A stretch of 24,308 nucleotides of DNA from Atribacteria bacterium SCGC AAA255-N14 (GCA_000405345.1 ASPC01000021.1:1-24308); one strand, 5' to 3'; positions 1-7,311 are shown, counted from the stretch's first letter. Program-made: numbers and translations. The notes: a model not told the origin generated them from the sequence alone.

Positions 1-47
1 CATCTCAATTTTTATGAGAACATAAATAAGTAATCAAATATATAAAG

Positions 48-77
48 TGTTGCAAAATGCTATAGCATAATGCAACA
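48..77. promoter_or_regulatory. Candidate enhancer (activator) site 1, inverted repeat
   Basis: The two outer arms read TGTTGCA and TGCAACA, and a perfect 12-bp palindrome (ATGCTATAGCAT, 57-68) sits between them. The centre lies about 125 bp upstream of the -12 GC of the sigma-54 promoter at 173-189, the normal distance for a bacterial enhancer-binding protein. A second site with the same TTGCAA and TGCAA arms lies at a similar distance in front of the aldehyde dehydrogenase gene. The inverted repeat is seen directly; its role as an activator site is inferred. Confidence 0.6.
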
Positions 78-172
78 AAAAATATTTTTGAAAAAGATAA
101 AAGTGTATGTAAATCTCGATTTAATCATTGAAGTATAAGAATGTTAGGCGATTAATTCATGTTGCAACAAAG

Positions 173-189
173 TTGGCACGTAATTTGCT
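173..189 (+). promoter_or_regulatory. Sigma-54 (-24/-12) promoter for split transketolase
   Basis: The sequence TTGGCACG-TAAT-TTGCT matches the sigma-54 consensus (TGGCACG-N4-TTGCW) at every conserved base. The GG is at 175-176 and the GC at 187-188, exactly 12 bp apart. Transcription would start near 200, giving a leader of about 50 nt. A TATAAT at 198-203 with TTGGCA at 173-178 could be read as a sigma-70 promoter, but the 19-bp spacer makes that the weaker reading. Confidence 0.75.
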
Positions 190-251
190 TATAAAGTTAT
201 AATAAGAAGAATTTTAAGACTACTACCATATATGAAGAGGGGAGAACCTTG

Positions 252-1097
252 GTGGAATTTCAAGAAAGACTAATTAAAAATTTAGAAAAAAAAGCAAATA
301 TTATTAGAAGATATATTATTGAGATGATATCTAATGCAGAGGGAGGGCATATAGGGGGAGCTTTATCAATAGCTGATATCATGGCTGTTTTATATTTTCA
401 TATTTTAAAAATTGACCCTGAAAATCCCGAATGGGAAGATAGAGATCGTGTTGTTCTTTCTAAAGGTCATGCTTCGGCTGCCTGGTATGCTGCTTTGGCT
501 GAGAGAGGGTATTTCCCTAAAGAAGAATTATTAACTTTTGATCATATAAATAGCAGACTTCAAGGGCATCCTGATATGAACAAGACGCCTGGAGTGGATA
601 TGTCCTCAGGTTCTTTAGGACAAGGAATTTCTGTGGCATTAGGGATGGCTTTAGCCGCCAGATATTTAAAAAAAACCTACCGGACTTTTGTTATTTTAGG
701 AGATGGAGAAACTCAGGAAGGACAAGTATGGGAAGCGGCAATTGTAGCCGCTAATTATAATACAGATAATCTTATTGCTATATTAGATTATAATAAATTA
801 CAACTTTATGGCGAGACGAATACAATTATGAATATTGAACCAGTAATCGAGAAATGGCGTGTATTCGGTTGGAATACGATAGAAATAAATGGCCATAGAA
901 TAAATGAGATAGTACAAGCATTGGAAGAGGCGGTTAAATTTGAGGGAAAACCTACTATAGTGGTTGCCCATACGATTAAAGGTAAGGGTGTATCTTTTAT
1001 GGAAAATAAAGTTGAATGGCACTCATTGGCTCCCACCAAAGAACAAGTAAAACAAGCATTAAAAGAATTGGGATACTCTAACGAAAAAGGATTTTAA
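252..1097 (+). CDS. Transketolase, N-terminal (TPP-binding) subunit
   Basis: This is the pyrophosphate-binding half of a split transketolase, which transfers a C2 ketol unit between sugars together with the next gene. The TPP/metal motif GDGETQEG with a downstream WEA is at about residues 150-161, and the pairing Asn lies in LDYNK near 181. The active-site histidines are visible in EGGHIGG, SKGHAS and QGHPD. Its 281 residues fit the usual size of this half. GTG at 252 is preferred because AGGGGAG ends 7 nt upstream; TTG at 249 would be too close. The partner gene begins 2 nt after the stop. Split transketolases occur in general pentose metabolism and also in dedicated pathways, such as D-apulose-4-phosphate and, from memory, sulfofructose cleavage. 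The substrate is therefore open. Confidence 0.93.
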   Translation: MEFQERLIKNLEKKANIIRRYIIEMISNAEGGHIGGALSIADIMAVLYFHILKIDPENPEWEDRDRVVLSKGHASAAWYAALAERGYFPKEELLTFDHINSRLQGHPDMNKTPGVDMSSGSLGQGISVALGMALAARYLKKTYRTFVILGDGETQEGQVWEAAIVAANYNTDNLIAILDYNKLQLYGETNTIMNIEPVIEKWRVFGWNTIEINGHRINEIVQALEEAVKFEGKPTIVVAHTIKGKGVSFMENKVEWHSLAPTKEQVKQALKELGYSNEKGF

Positions 1098-1099
1098 TT

Positions 1100-2047
1100 A
1101 TGAAGAATAAATTAATAGCTACCAGAACTGCTTTTGGTGAAGCGTTAGTAGAAATGGCAAAAGAAAGAAAAGATATAGTGGTTTTAGATGCTGATGTTGC
1201 GACTTCAACTAAAACATCTATTTTTAAAGAAGCCTTCCCTGATAGGTTTTTTGAAATGGGCATAGCCGAACAAAATATGATGGGGGTAGCCGCGGGAATG
1301 GCTACTACTCAAAAGATTATACCTTTTGCAGTTGCTTTTGCAGTTTTTGCTTCCAAAAGAGCCTGTGATCAAGTTAGTATTTCTATAGCTTATCCTAAAC
1401 TCAATGTTAAGGTAGTAGGCTCATATGGGGGAATTCCGACTGGAAAAGCCGGGGCTACCCATCAAGCCTTTGAAGATATTGCTATTATGAGAGCTATACC
1501 AAATATGACAGTTATTGTTCCTGCAGATGCTGTGGAAATGAAACAAGCAGTTAGGGCATGTGTTGAATATAATGGACCTGTATATCTGCGTTGTATCCGT
1601 TGCGATACTCCCGTTATTTTTGATGAGAATTATAAATTTGAATGGAATAAAGGTGTTACTTTACGAAAGGGAAAAGATGTTACCATTGTCTCAACAGGAA
1701 TGATGACCTCAAAAGCTTTAATTGCAACAAATATATTAGTTGACCAAGGAATTAGCGTTAGATTAATACATTTACATACTATCAAGCCAATAGATAAAGA
1801 TATTTTGTTGAAGGCTTCCGTAGAAACAGGACACATAGTTACAGTTGAAAACCACAGCATTATCGGAGGCCTTGGCGGTGCGGTCGCAGAAGTCTTAAGC
1901 GAGAGCGAGCCCGCATTAATAAAAAGGATAGGCATAGAAGATATATTTGGTGAATCAGGCCCACTAGAAGACTTATTTACTAAATATGGCTTAACTTCTG
2001 AAAATATTGTAAAAGAAACCAAAGAATTAATTAAGAAAAAAAACTAA
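1100..2047 (+). CDS. Transketolase, C-terminal (pyrimidine-binding) subunit
   Basis: This is the pyrimidine-binding and C-terminal half of the split transketolase (315 aa). The catalytic glutamate that activates thiamine diphosphate is E57, in GIAEQNMMGVAAGMA. A substrate-side histidine follows in GATHQAFED (H121). The C-terminal transketolase domain (about 190-310) contains the GGLGGAVAE stretch typical of the family. The gene lies 2 nt after the N-terminal half, with AAAGGA as ribosome binding site, so the two are surely co-expressed from the sigma-54 promoter. No strong terminator follows. A 355-bp gap with a second sigma-54 promoter separates it from the aldehyde dehydrogenase, so the dehydrogenase can be expressed separately but under the same kind of control. 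Confidence 0.93.
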   Translation: MKNKLIATRTAFGEALVEMAKERKDIVVLDADVATSTKTSIFKEAFPDRFFEMGIAEQNMMGVAAGMATTQKIIPFAVAFAVFASKRACDQVSISIAYPKLNVKVVGSYGGIPTGKAGATHQAFEDIAIMRAIPNMTVIVPADAVEMKQAVRACVEYNGPVYLRCIRCDTPVIFDENYKFEWNKGVTLRKGKDVTIVSTGMMTSKALIATNILVDQGISVRLIHLHTIKPIDKDILLKASVETGHIVTVENHSIIGGLGGAVAEVLSESEPALIKRIGIEDIFGESGPLEDLFTKYGLTSENIVKETKELIKKKN

Positions 2048-2140
2048 TAAACTGTATAATTTTTAGTTTAAGTAAAAAATTGAGATAATTTATTCTTATA
2101 TTTTACTCGTTCTAGGAAGAGAGTTTTTTAAATTAAGAAG

Positions 2141-2196
2141 TTGCAATATAATGTAGCATGATATGGCATTAATAATTAATAAGCCATATAATGCAA
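2141..2196. promoter_or_regulatory. Candidate enhancer (activator) site 2, nested inverted repeats
   Basis: The outer elements are TTGCAA (2141-2146) and ATGCAA (2191-2196). Between them are TAGCAT and an inner inverted repeat, ATATGGC and GCCATAT, spaced 15 bp apart. The TTGCAA, TAGCAT and TAATGCAA words are shared with site 1 at 48-77. The centre lies about 121 bp upstream of the -12 GC of the sigma-54 promoter at 2275-2291, close to the 125 bp seen for site 1. This points to one enhancer-binding protein controlling both units; no such activator gene is in the window. Confidence 0.5.
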
Positions 2197-2274
2197 AATA
2201 TAAGTGAGTGCCATTTATTGTGGACTTATTGATATTCCTTAAGTTTTCAAAGAAATTATATCAAGAAAATTTAA

Positions 2275-2291
2275 TTGGCATGAAAATTGCT
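2275..2291 (+). promoter_or_regulatory. Sigma-54 (-24/-12) promoter for aldehyde dehydrogenase
   Basis: The sequence TTGGCATG-AAAA-TTGCT matches the sigma-54 consensus with only one change (C to T in GCACG). GG is at 2277-2278 and GC at 2289-2290, again exactly 12 bp apart. The predicted start near 2302 leaves a leader of about 100 nt before the ATG at 2403. It is the second such promoter in 2.3 kb, which makes chance matches unlikely. Confidence 0.72.
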
Positions 2292-2402
2292 AACCTAATA
2301 GATATTAGGAAAAATAATCGGACAATTTAAGGCTTATGGTTTAAGTTTTTAGAATAAATAAATATAAAAATAATAAAATAAATTGAGGAGTTAAGATAAA
2401 GA

Positions 2403-3905
2403 ATGGCAATTTTAGAAGAATCAATAAAAGAAGTAAAGGTAATAAAAAATTATATTAATGGAAAATGGATAGAGCCAAAAAACAACGGGTATTTGGATGT
2501 GGAAAATCCTGCTACCAGAGAAATAATAGCTAAGGTTCCGCTTTCAACGACTGAAGAAACAAACCGTGCTATTGACGCAGCTGCGGATGCATATCCCGGC
2601 TGGAGTGATACTCCGGTTGCCAGGAGGGTAAGACCACTATTTCAGTTAAATGAACTACTTAGAGCCAATGAAAAAAAGCTGGCAAGGACCATGGTAGCCG
2701 AGATGGGAAAATCTCTGCCTGATGCCATAGCAGAGTTTAAACGTGTCTACGAAAATATCGAAGTGGCAGCGGGCATGCCTATACTTCAGCAGGGAGATAA
2801 AATAATTGGAAGCTCCTTTGGTATAGACGGAGAAGTATTAAGACTGCCTATCGGAGTCTTTGCTATGATTGCTCCCTTTAACTTTCCAGCTATGGTTCCC
2901 TTCTGGTTTCTGCCTTATGCATTGGCTACTGGAAACACTTTTTTAATTAAGGCATCCAAACAGGTTCCTATGACCATGCAACTGATTACAGAATATATTG
3001 ACCAGATTGGCCTTCCTCCTGGTGTATTTAATCTTGTAAATGGAGATAAAACCGTAGCAGAAGCTTTTATGGATAGCCCCAAGGTAAAGGGTATATCCAT
3101 AGTAGGTTCAACTAATACCTGTAAGATTATTGCGGAAAAGTGTGCTAAGACAAATAAAAGATTTCAGGCTATGGGAAGTGCTAAAAATCATCTGGTAGTT
3201 ATGCCAGATGCTAAGTTAGACCAGGTGATAAGAAATGCGACTACTTCCTGTTATGGCTGTGCCGGACAGAGGTGTATGGCTTCTTCTGTCATTATCGGAG
3301 TAGGAGACGTGTATGAGACCCTATGTGCTCGATTTATAGAAGATTCAAAAAATATAGTAGTAGCAGATCCGTTGGATCCTAAAGTAGCAGACCAGCCTTT
3401 AGTTATGGGACCGGTCATCTCCAAAAAAGCCAAGGACTTTATTCTATCTATGATTGAAGAAGGTATAAAAGAAGGTGCAAACCTGGCACTGGATGGAAGG
3501 GATATAATAGTGCCTGGTTGTGAAGATGGATACTTTATTGGTCCGACGGTATTTACCGATGTAAAACCTAAAATGAAGATACATGATACTGAAATATTTG
3601 GGCCGGTTGTAGCGATAATTAAAGCAGATACTTTAGATGATGCAATTAAGATTATAAATGATCATAAATATGGCAATGGTGCTTCCATATATACTCAAAA
3701 TGGCTACTATGCAAGAAAATTTAAACTAGAAGTAGAAGCAGGTATGATCGGGATAAATATTGGCATTCCTGCTCCTGTTGCATATTTACCATTTGGCGGT
3801 ATGAAGGAATCCCAGTATGCTGATATTAAGGCCCAAGGGAAGGCCATAGTTAACTTCTTTACCGAGGATAAAATAATTACTGAAAGATATTTTACAGAAG
3901 AGTAA
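2403..3905 (+). CDS. CoA-acylating semialdehyde dehydrogenase (MmsA/IolA family)
   Basis: This is an NAD-dependent aldehyde dehydrogenase of the methylmalonate/malonate-semialdehyde branch, which turns a semialdehyde plus CoA into an acyl-CoA. The catalytic cysteine is C291 in CAGQRCMASS. The general-base glutamate of hydrolytic relatives (ELGGK) is absent; the site reads MGSAKNH, as in the acylating subfamily. Branch-specific stretches include AKNHLVVMPDA, GYFIGPTVF, GMIGINIGIPAPVAYLPFGG and the carboxylate-binding arginine candidates R114 and R290. At 500 aa it is the normal length. TTGAGGAG precedes the ATG. In inositol catabolism the family oxidises malonate semialdehyde released by an IolJ aldolase; here a class II aldolase is also present, but the true substrate is unknown. 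A sulfolactaldehyde dehydrogenase role is possible but fits the missing glutamate poorly. Confidence 0.88.
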   Translation: MAILEESIKEVKVIKNYINGKWIEPKNNGYLDVENPATREIIAKVPLSTTEETNRAIDAAADAYPGWSDTPVARRVRPLFQLNELLRANEKKLARTMVAEMGKSLPDAIAEFKRVYENIEVAAGMPILQQGDKIIGSSFGIDGEVLRLPIGVFAMIAPFNFPAMVPFWFLPYALATGNTFLIKASKQVPMTMQLITEYIDQIGLPPGVFNLVNGDKTVAEAFMDSPKVKGISIVGSTNTCKIIAEKCAKTNKRFQAMGSAKNHLVVMPDAKLDQVIRNATTSCYGCAGQRCMASSVIIGVGDVYETLCARFIEDSKNIVVADPLDPKVADQPLVMGPVISKKAKDFILSMIEEGIKEGANLALDGRDIIVPGCEDGYFIGPTVFTDVKPKMKIHDTEIFGPVVAIIKADTLDDAIKIINDHKYGNGASIYTQNGYYARKFKLEVEAGMIGINIGIPAPVAYLPFGGMKESQYADIKAQGKAIVNFFTEDKIITERYFTEE

Positions 3906-4262
3906 ATTCCTTTTACGAAAGAAAAGACTATATAATGAATGCCTTAATAAGAACCTCCATTCCTACAATGCATGGTTGGGCCTGATAAAGTGTATACAAT
4001 TTACATTTGATAGCGTTAGTTTAAAAATTAATAACTTTATTTAGTTATGAGAAGACGATTTAAACTAACAATAATTGTAAGAGCGCTTCGATTGAGGATT
4101 ATAATAGGTTTAGTTTATCTTTTAAGAGAAGATATTTTAACATCTTCTTAGCTTTATAATAGCAGGAAGAAAGATTGCTAATTGCATCTATTTGGCGATA
4201 ATATAACTATGTATGCTATTCATTCGATATATATTATTAAAATAAAGGTTGTGCGATGAACT
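3906..4262. other. Intergenic region with nested inverted repeats
   Basis: No gene is supported here. An 11-bp perfect inverted repeat (GTTAGTTTAAA 4015-4025, TTTAAACTAAC 4059-4069) encloses a smaller hairpin, ATAACT-TTATTT-AGTTAT (4031-4048). A further hairpin (AGAAGAT 4127-4133, ATCTTCT 4142-4148) follows. These could be a regulator site and a weak terminator between the dehydrogenase and the isomerase gene. I see no sigma-54 match, and no hairpin has the T-tract of a strong terminator. Confidence 0.45.
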
Positions 4263-5057
4263 ATGAGATTTGGATGTTGTGGAAATATGGTGGCAGCAGG
4301 TGTCGATAAAACAGGTATTGAAATAATTAATCAGCTTGAAATCATAGGGTATGATTACATAGAACTCCCACTTGCGCAATTGATGGAACTGGATGATATT
4401 CAATTTAAAAAAATTAAAGAAAAAATAAAACGCTCAGATATAAAGTGTGAGGTGTGTAACTGTTTGTTCCCTGCTTATTTAGAGATAACTGGCAGCAATG
4501 TTAATATACCCAAAATCCAAGAATATGTAGAAAATGCGTTTATCAGGGCAGAGGAGCTTGGGGTTGAATATATTGTATTTGGTAGTGGCCCGGCAAAAAA
4601 GGTTCCAGATGGATTTCCAATGGAGAAAGCATGGGGTCAGCTAATAATTCTTTCAAAAACCTTAGACTCTATTGCTAAAAAACATAATATAATTGTCCTT
4701 GTTGAAGCACTTAGAAGGGTTGAATGCAATATAGTTAATACTATTGCAGAAGGGTATAAGCTTGTAAAGGCAGTTAAAGGGGATAACTTCAGCTTGGTTG
4801 CCGATTATTATCATATGGCTATCGAAAGAGAGGATCCAGAAATATTAATTGAGGCAGCTGATTACATAAAACATGTTCACTTTGCAAGGGTTGAAGGCAG
4901 AGTATTTCCTAAAAATATATATGAGGATAGTTATTTACCTTTTATTAATGCATTAAAGTTTATAAATTATCATGGGAGGGTAAGCATAGAAGCTTATTCA
5001 TCTGATTTTTATAATGATGCTGTTATATCGTTGCAATTTCTTAAACGTTTCTTTTAA
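4263..5057 (+). CDS. Sugar (phosphate) isomerase/epimerase, TIM-barrel AP-endonuclease-2 family
   Basis: This is a 264-residue xylose-isomerase-like TIM barrel of the group containing tagatose-3-epimerase, hydroxypyruvate isomerase and D-apiose isomerase. The likely metal ligands are in the expected order: E in VEALRR (about 146), D in VADYYH (about 181), H in HVHFAR (about 205) and E in SIEAYS (near 240). It would isomerise or epimerise a free or phosphorylated sugar by a metal-assisted enediolate or hydride route. The ATG at 4263 has only a weak AAAGG upstream at a long spacing; the ATG at 4256 is out of frame. It lies between the dehydrogenase and the RpiB-like gene, suggesting a role in the same sugar pathway. 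The exact substrate cannot be assigned. Confidence 0.75.
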   Translation: MRFGCCGNMVAAGVDKTGIEIINQLEIIGYDYIELPLAQLMELDDIQFKKIKEKIKRSDIKCEVCNCLFPAYLEITGSNVNIPKIQEYVENAFIRAEELGVEYIVFGSGPAKKVPDGFPMEKAWGQLIILSKTLDSIAKKHNIIVLVEALRRVECNIVNTIAEGYKLVKAVKGDNFSLVADYYHMAIEREDPEILIEAADYIKHVHFARVEGRVFPKNIYEDSYLPFINALKFINYHGRVSIEAYSSDFYNDAVISLQFLKRFF

Positions 5058-5124
5058 CTCAAGTATAAAGTAATTAACTTTAAGGAAAAAGTTCCAATAG
5101 AAATTGCAGTTATTGAGCCGCATA

Positions 5125-5228
5125 AAACTCCAGACTCCTGTCTGGAGATGTAGCGGCAGCCCGAAGGGCTCAAGCTCGTTTTTCGCTTGTAGACAAAAGA
5201 TGCCCCCAGCTCCTGCTGGGGGAGTTTC
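5125..5228. repeat. Compact multi-hairpin element with matching outer arms
   Basis: The outer arms AAACTCC (5125-5131) and GGAGTTT (5221-5227) are inverted. Inside are a hairpin CTCCAGAC-TCCT-GTCTGGAG (5128-5147), a hairpin AGCCC-GAA-GGGCT (5158-5170), a stem CAAGC/GCTTG (5171-5189) and a hairpin CCCCCAGC-TCCT-GCTGGGGG (5203-5222). The two large hairpins share 8-bp stems and the same TCCT loop. The element is GC-richer than its surroundings. It looks like a small non-autonomous palindromic insertion, or else a structured RNA upstream of the RpiB-like gene; copies elsewhere in the genome would decide. Confidence 0.6.
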
Positions 5229-5297
5229 ACTATAATTAACCATTTGCTTCAACGGGTAGTTGTTGAAGCTATAAAAAAAATTAAAGGAGTAATGTTT

Positions 5298-5771
5298 ATG
5301 AAAATCGCAATTGCTGGTGAAGTATGTTCCTTCCCGTTGATGAAGGAAGTTAAAAAGCATTTAATTTCTAAGGGTTATGAAGTGCTTGATTTGGGTATGA
5401 CTGATGAAAAAGAACCTATGGTATTCTATGAAACAGCGCCAAAGGTAGCCCGGGCAATACAGAATGGAGAAGCAGAACGCGGAATTTTAATGTGTGGAAC
5501 AGGTATGGGAGTTTGTATCTGTGCAAATAAATTCAAAGGCATCTATGCTGGCCTGGCCGAATCCGCGACTACAGCTGAACTGCATTATGTTATTAACAGA
5601 GCCAATGTCTTGTGTATGGGCAAATGGATTGTTGGAGAAAAAGTGGCAATGGACATAGTAGACAGATGGCTTAGTGCAGAGATCGGTCAAGGTTTTAATA
5701 AAGAGAGGAAAAGAGTTCAGGCAGAGGGGTTTAAGAAAATTCAATGTATTGAGGATAAAAATTTCAAATAA
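5298..5771 (+). CDS. RpiB/LacAB-family sugar isomerase, diverged active site
   Basis: This 157-residue protein has the RpiB fold signature, with the catalytic CGTGMG at 66-71 (C66 base, T68) and the ANK loop that follows. The SDHAG motif of ribose-5-phosphate isomerase B, which contacts substrate, is replaced by GEVCS (7-11). The ring-opening histidine of the CHD motif is also missing (AES, 87-89). A different, perhaps open-chain or non-phosphorylated, substrate is therefore likely. Relatives include erythrulose-phosphate isomerases and, from memory, a sulfoerythrose isomerase in a transketolase-type sulfoquinovose pathway. The ATG at 5298 is chosen because AAAGGAG (5283-5289) lies 8 nt upstream; the in-frame ATG at 5292 is too close. 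The hairpin element at 5125-5228 sits upstream. Confidence 0.82.
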   Translation: MKIAIAGEVCSFPLMKEVKKHLISKGYEVLDLGMTDEKEPMVFYETAPKVARAIQNGEAERGILMCGTGMGVCICANKFKGIYAGLAESATTAELHYVINRANVLCMGKWIVGEKVAMDIVDRWLSAEIGQGFNKERKRVQAEGFKKIQCIEDKNFK

Positions 5772-5914
5772 GAATTACAATTTAACCTGTTTATAAATAC
5801 ATAGCAACTATTTATTATTTGTAGATGCAGGAGGAAGGGAGGTGATTTTATAACAGATAGAATTTGATGAGATTGTGGTAATATTAAGGAAATCAAATTA
5901 AAAGGAGGAAAAAA

Positions 5915-7171
5915 ATGAAAAAATTATTTTTATTGATTCTTGTGGGGCTGGTATTTGCTGGAATGTCTATGTCGGTCCTGGCTGCTGAAGTTACTTCTAA
6001 TGAATTAGAAATCTTTAGTTGGTGGACTGTTGGTGGTGAAGCAACTGGTCTTAAAGTATTATTTGATGAATTTCATGGAAAATATCCAGATGTAGAAATA
6101 ATTAATGCTGCTGTTGGTACTGGGGCAGGTAGTACTGCCAAAGCAGTCCTGGTTTCGAGGATGTTGGGGGGAGACCCACCGGATGCTTTCCAGGTACATG
6201 GGGGGCAGGAACTTATCGACACTTGGGTAGAGATAGGTAAAATGGTACCAGTTACCAGTATTTATGAAAGTGAAGGCTGGAACGAAGTAATGCCTGAAGG
6301 AATTAGAAATCTTGTAGCATATGATGGCGAGTATTGGGCTGTTCCTGTTGGTATTCACCGTGGTAATGTTCTCTGGTTTAATAAAGATGTTTTCGCCAAG
6401 TATAGCCTGGATATTCCTGTTACTTTCGAAGATTTCTTTGAAGTGGCTGGGGTTTTAGAGAAAAATGGTCTTATACCATTGGCTCTGGGTTCAATCAAAG
6501 GATATGAACTTGGTCATACTTTTGAAACTGTCCTGCTTGGAACATTGGGAGCAGAGGGATACCGGGGATTATGGACTGGAGAAAAAAGTTGGTCTGATCC
6601 AGGAGTTGCTAAGGCTCTGGAAACTTTCAAGAAAATGCTTGGTTATGCTAATGAAGACCACTCAGCTTTAAGTTGGGATGCAGCAATGGAATATGTTATA
6701 GCTGGAAAAGCAGCTATGTTAATTCAGGGTGATTGGGTTGATGGATGGATTAAGGCTAAAAATCTTACTGACTTTAACTATGGCCAGGCAACCGCACCTG
6801 GAACCAACGGATCATTTATAGCTATAAATGATACCTTTGGCATTCCTAAAAACGCTCCTCATCAGGATGCAGCAATGGAATTTTTACGTGTCGTTGGTTC
6901 CAAAGAAGCCCAGGAAAAATTTGCTCCACTTAAAGGATGTATTCCTGTCAGAACAGATGCAGATACAACCAAATTTAATGACTATCAAAAATGGTCTTTT
7001 AATGATTGGACAGATAACGAAATAGTAGCCAGTTGTGTTCATGGTTCTGCCGCAAAAGAGAGTTGGGCAACAGAATATAAAGATACAATTAATCTATTTG
7101 CCGCTGATTTGGATGTAGTAGCAACCCAGAAAGCACTTGTTTCAATTGCTGAAGAGGCACTGGCTGAGTAA
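5915..7171 (+). CDS. ABC sugar transporter, periplasmic binding protein (CUT1)
   Basis: This 418-residue extracellular solute-binding protein delivers a sugar to the two permeases downstream. Residues 1-23 form a type I signal peptide with a hydrophobic core and a likely cut after VLAA. There is no lipobox cysteine, so it should be soluble in a periplasm rather than lipid-anchored. The mature start, ELEIFSWWTVGGEATGL, is the hallmark of the glucose/mannose-type branch. A strong AAAGGAGG precedes the ATG. The following 140 bp hold an inverted aldolase fragment and a palindrome that could hold back transcription into the permeases, giving excess binding protein as is common for such operons. 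The ligand cannot be read from sequence. Confidence 0.9.
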   Translation: MKKLFLLILVGLVFAGMSMSVLAAEVTSNELEIFSWWTVGGEATGLKVLFDEFHGKYPDVEIINAAVGTGAGSTAKAVLVSRMLGGDPPDAFQVHGGQELIDTWVEIGKMVPVTSIYESEGWNEVMPEGIRNLVAYDGEYWAVPVGIHRGNVLWFNKDVFAKYSLDIPVTFEDFFEVAGVLEKNGLIPLALGSIKGYELGHTFETVLLGTLGAEGYRGLWTGEKSWSDPGVAKALETFKKMLGYANEDHSALSWDAAMEYVIAGKAAMLIQGDWVDGWIKAKNLTDFNYGQATAPGTNGSFIAINDTFGIPKNAPHQDAAMEFLRVVGSKEAQEKFAPLKGCIPVRTDADTTKFNDYQKWSFNDWTDNEIVASCVHGSAAKESWATEYKDTINLFAADLDVVATQKALVSIAEEALAE

Positions 7172-7190
7172 GCAGTTGGCTTTTTAAGTA

Positions 7191-7267
7191 ACGGGGTGTT
7201 TTCAGCTCTTTTGCGACCTCTATTATCGCTTCTGCAAACGCTAGCCCTGCTACATTAAATAGCCCGA
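7191..7267 (-). pseudogene. Inverted 77-nt copy of the aldolase gene's early coding region
   Basis: Read on the minus strand, 7267-7191 matches the aldolase coding sequence at 10640-10715 with four substitutions and one inserted base. The encoded peptide is GLFNVAGLAFAEAIIEVAKELKT, against GLFNVAGLEFAEAIIEVAEELKT in the intact gene. Two of the four substitutions are silent in that frame. It lies between the binding-protein stop and the palindrome at 7267-7292, so the operon transcript carries antisense to its own aldolase message 3.4 kb downstream. It is either a relic of a rearranged second aldolase copy or a retained regulatory element. Confidence 0.85.
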
Positions 7268-7292
7268 CCGGGCGAGGAATTCCTCGCCCGGT
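7267..7292 (+). terminator. Perfect 26-bp palindrome, possible attenuator or terminator
   Basis: The sequence is a perfect palindrome centred on GGAATTCC, with arms ACCGGGCGAGGAA and TTCCTCGCCCGGT, and is followed at once by TTT and AAAGG. As RNA it would form a GC-rich stem of about 11 bp. Its position between binding protein and permease genes suggests partial termination or mRNA stabilisation. It begins at the base where the inverted aldolase copy ends, so it may also mark a rearrangement junction. Confidence 0.6.
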
Positions 7293-7311
7293 TTTAAAGG
7301 TAGGAGTTTGA

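Noticed and set aside
198..203. Sigma-70 -10 box TATAAT upstream of the transketolase
   Set aside because: The only -35 candidate gives a 19-bp spacer and coincides with the better sigma-54 element.
2041..2069. Terminator after the transketolase C-terminal gene
   Set aside because: The AAACTAA/TTAGTTT stem is 7 bp, all but one pair AT, with a 15-nt loop and no T-run downstream on the plus strand.
4998..5360. Minus-strand open frame across the hairpin element
   Set aside because: It overlaps the real genes on both sides and its PPAGAGG-like stretch is just translation of the GC-rich hairpins.
5298..5771. Assigning the locus outright to transketolase-type sulfoquinovose or D-apiose degradation
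   Set aside because: The split transketolase and RpiB or TIM-barrel isomerases fit parts of either pathway, but no sulfoquinovosidase or sulfonate exporter is seen, the dehydrogenase is of the acylating type, and my memory of the marker families is not precise enough.
5838..5846. GGAGGTGAT, a near-complete match to the 16S tail, as start signal of a small gene
   Set aside because: No start codon stands at a useful distance; the following open frame is negligible.
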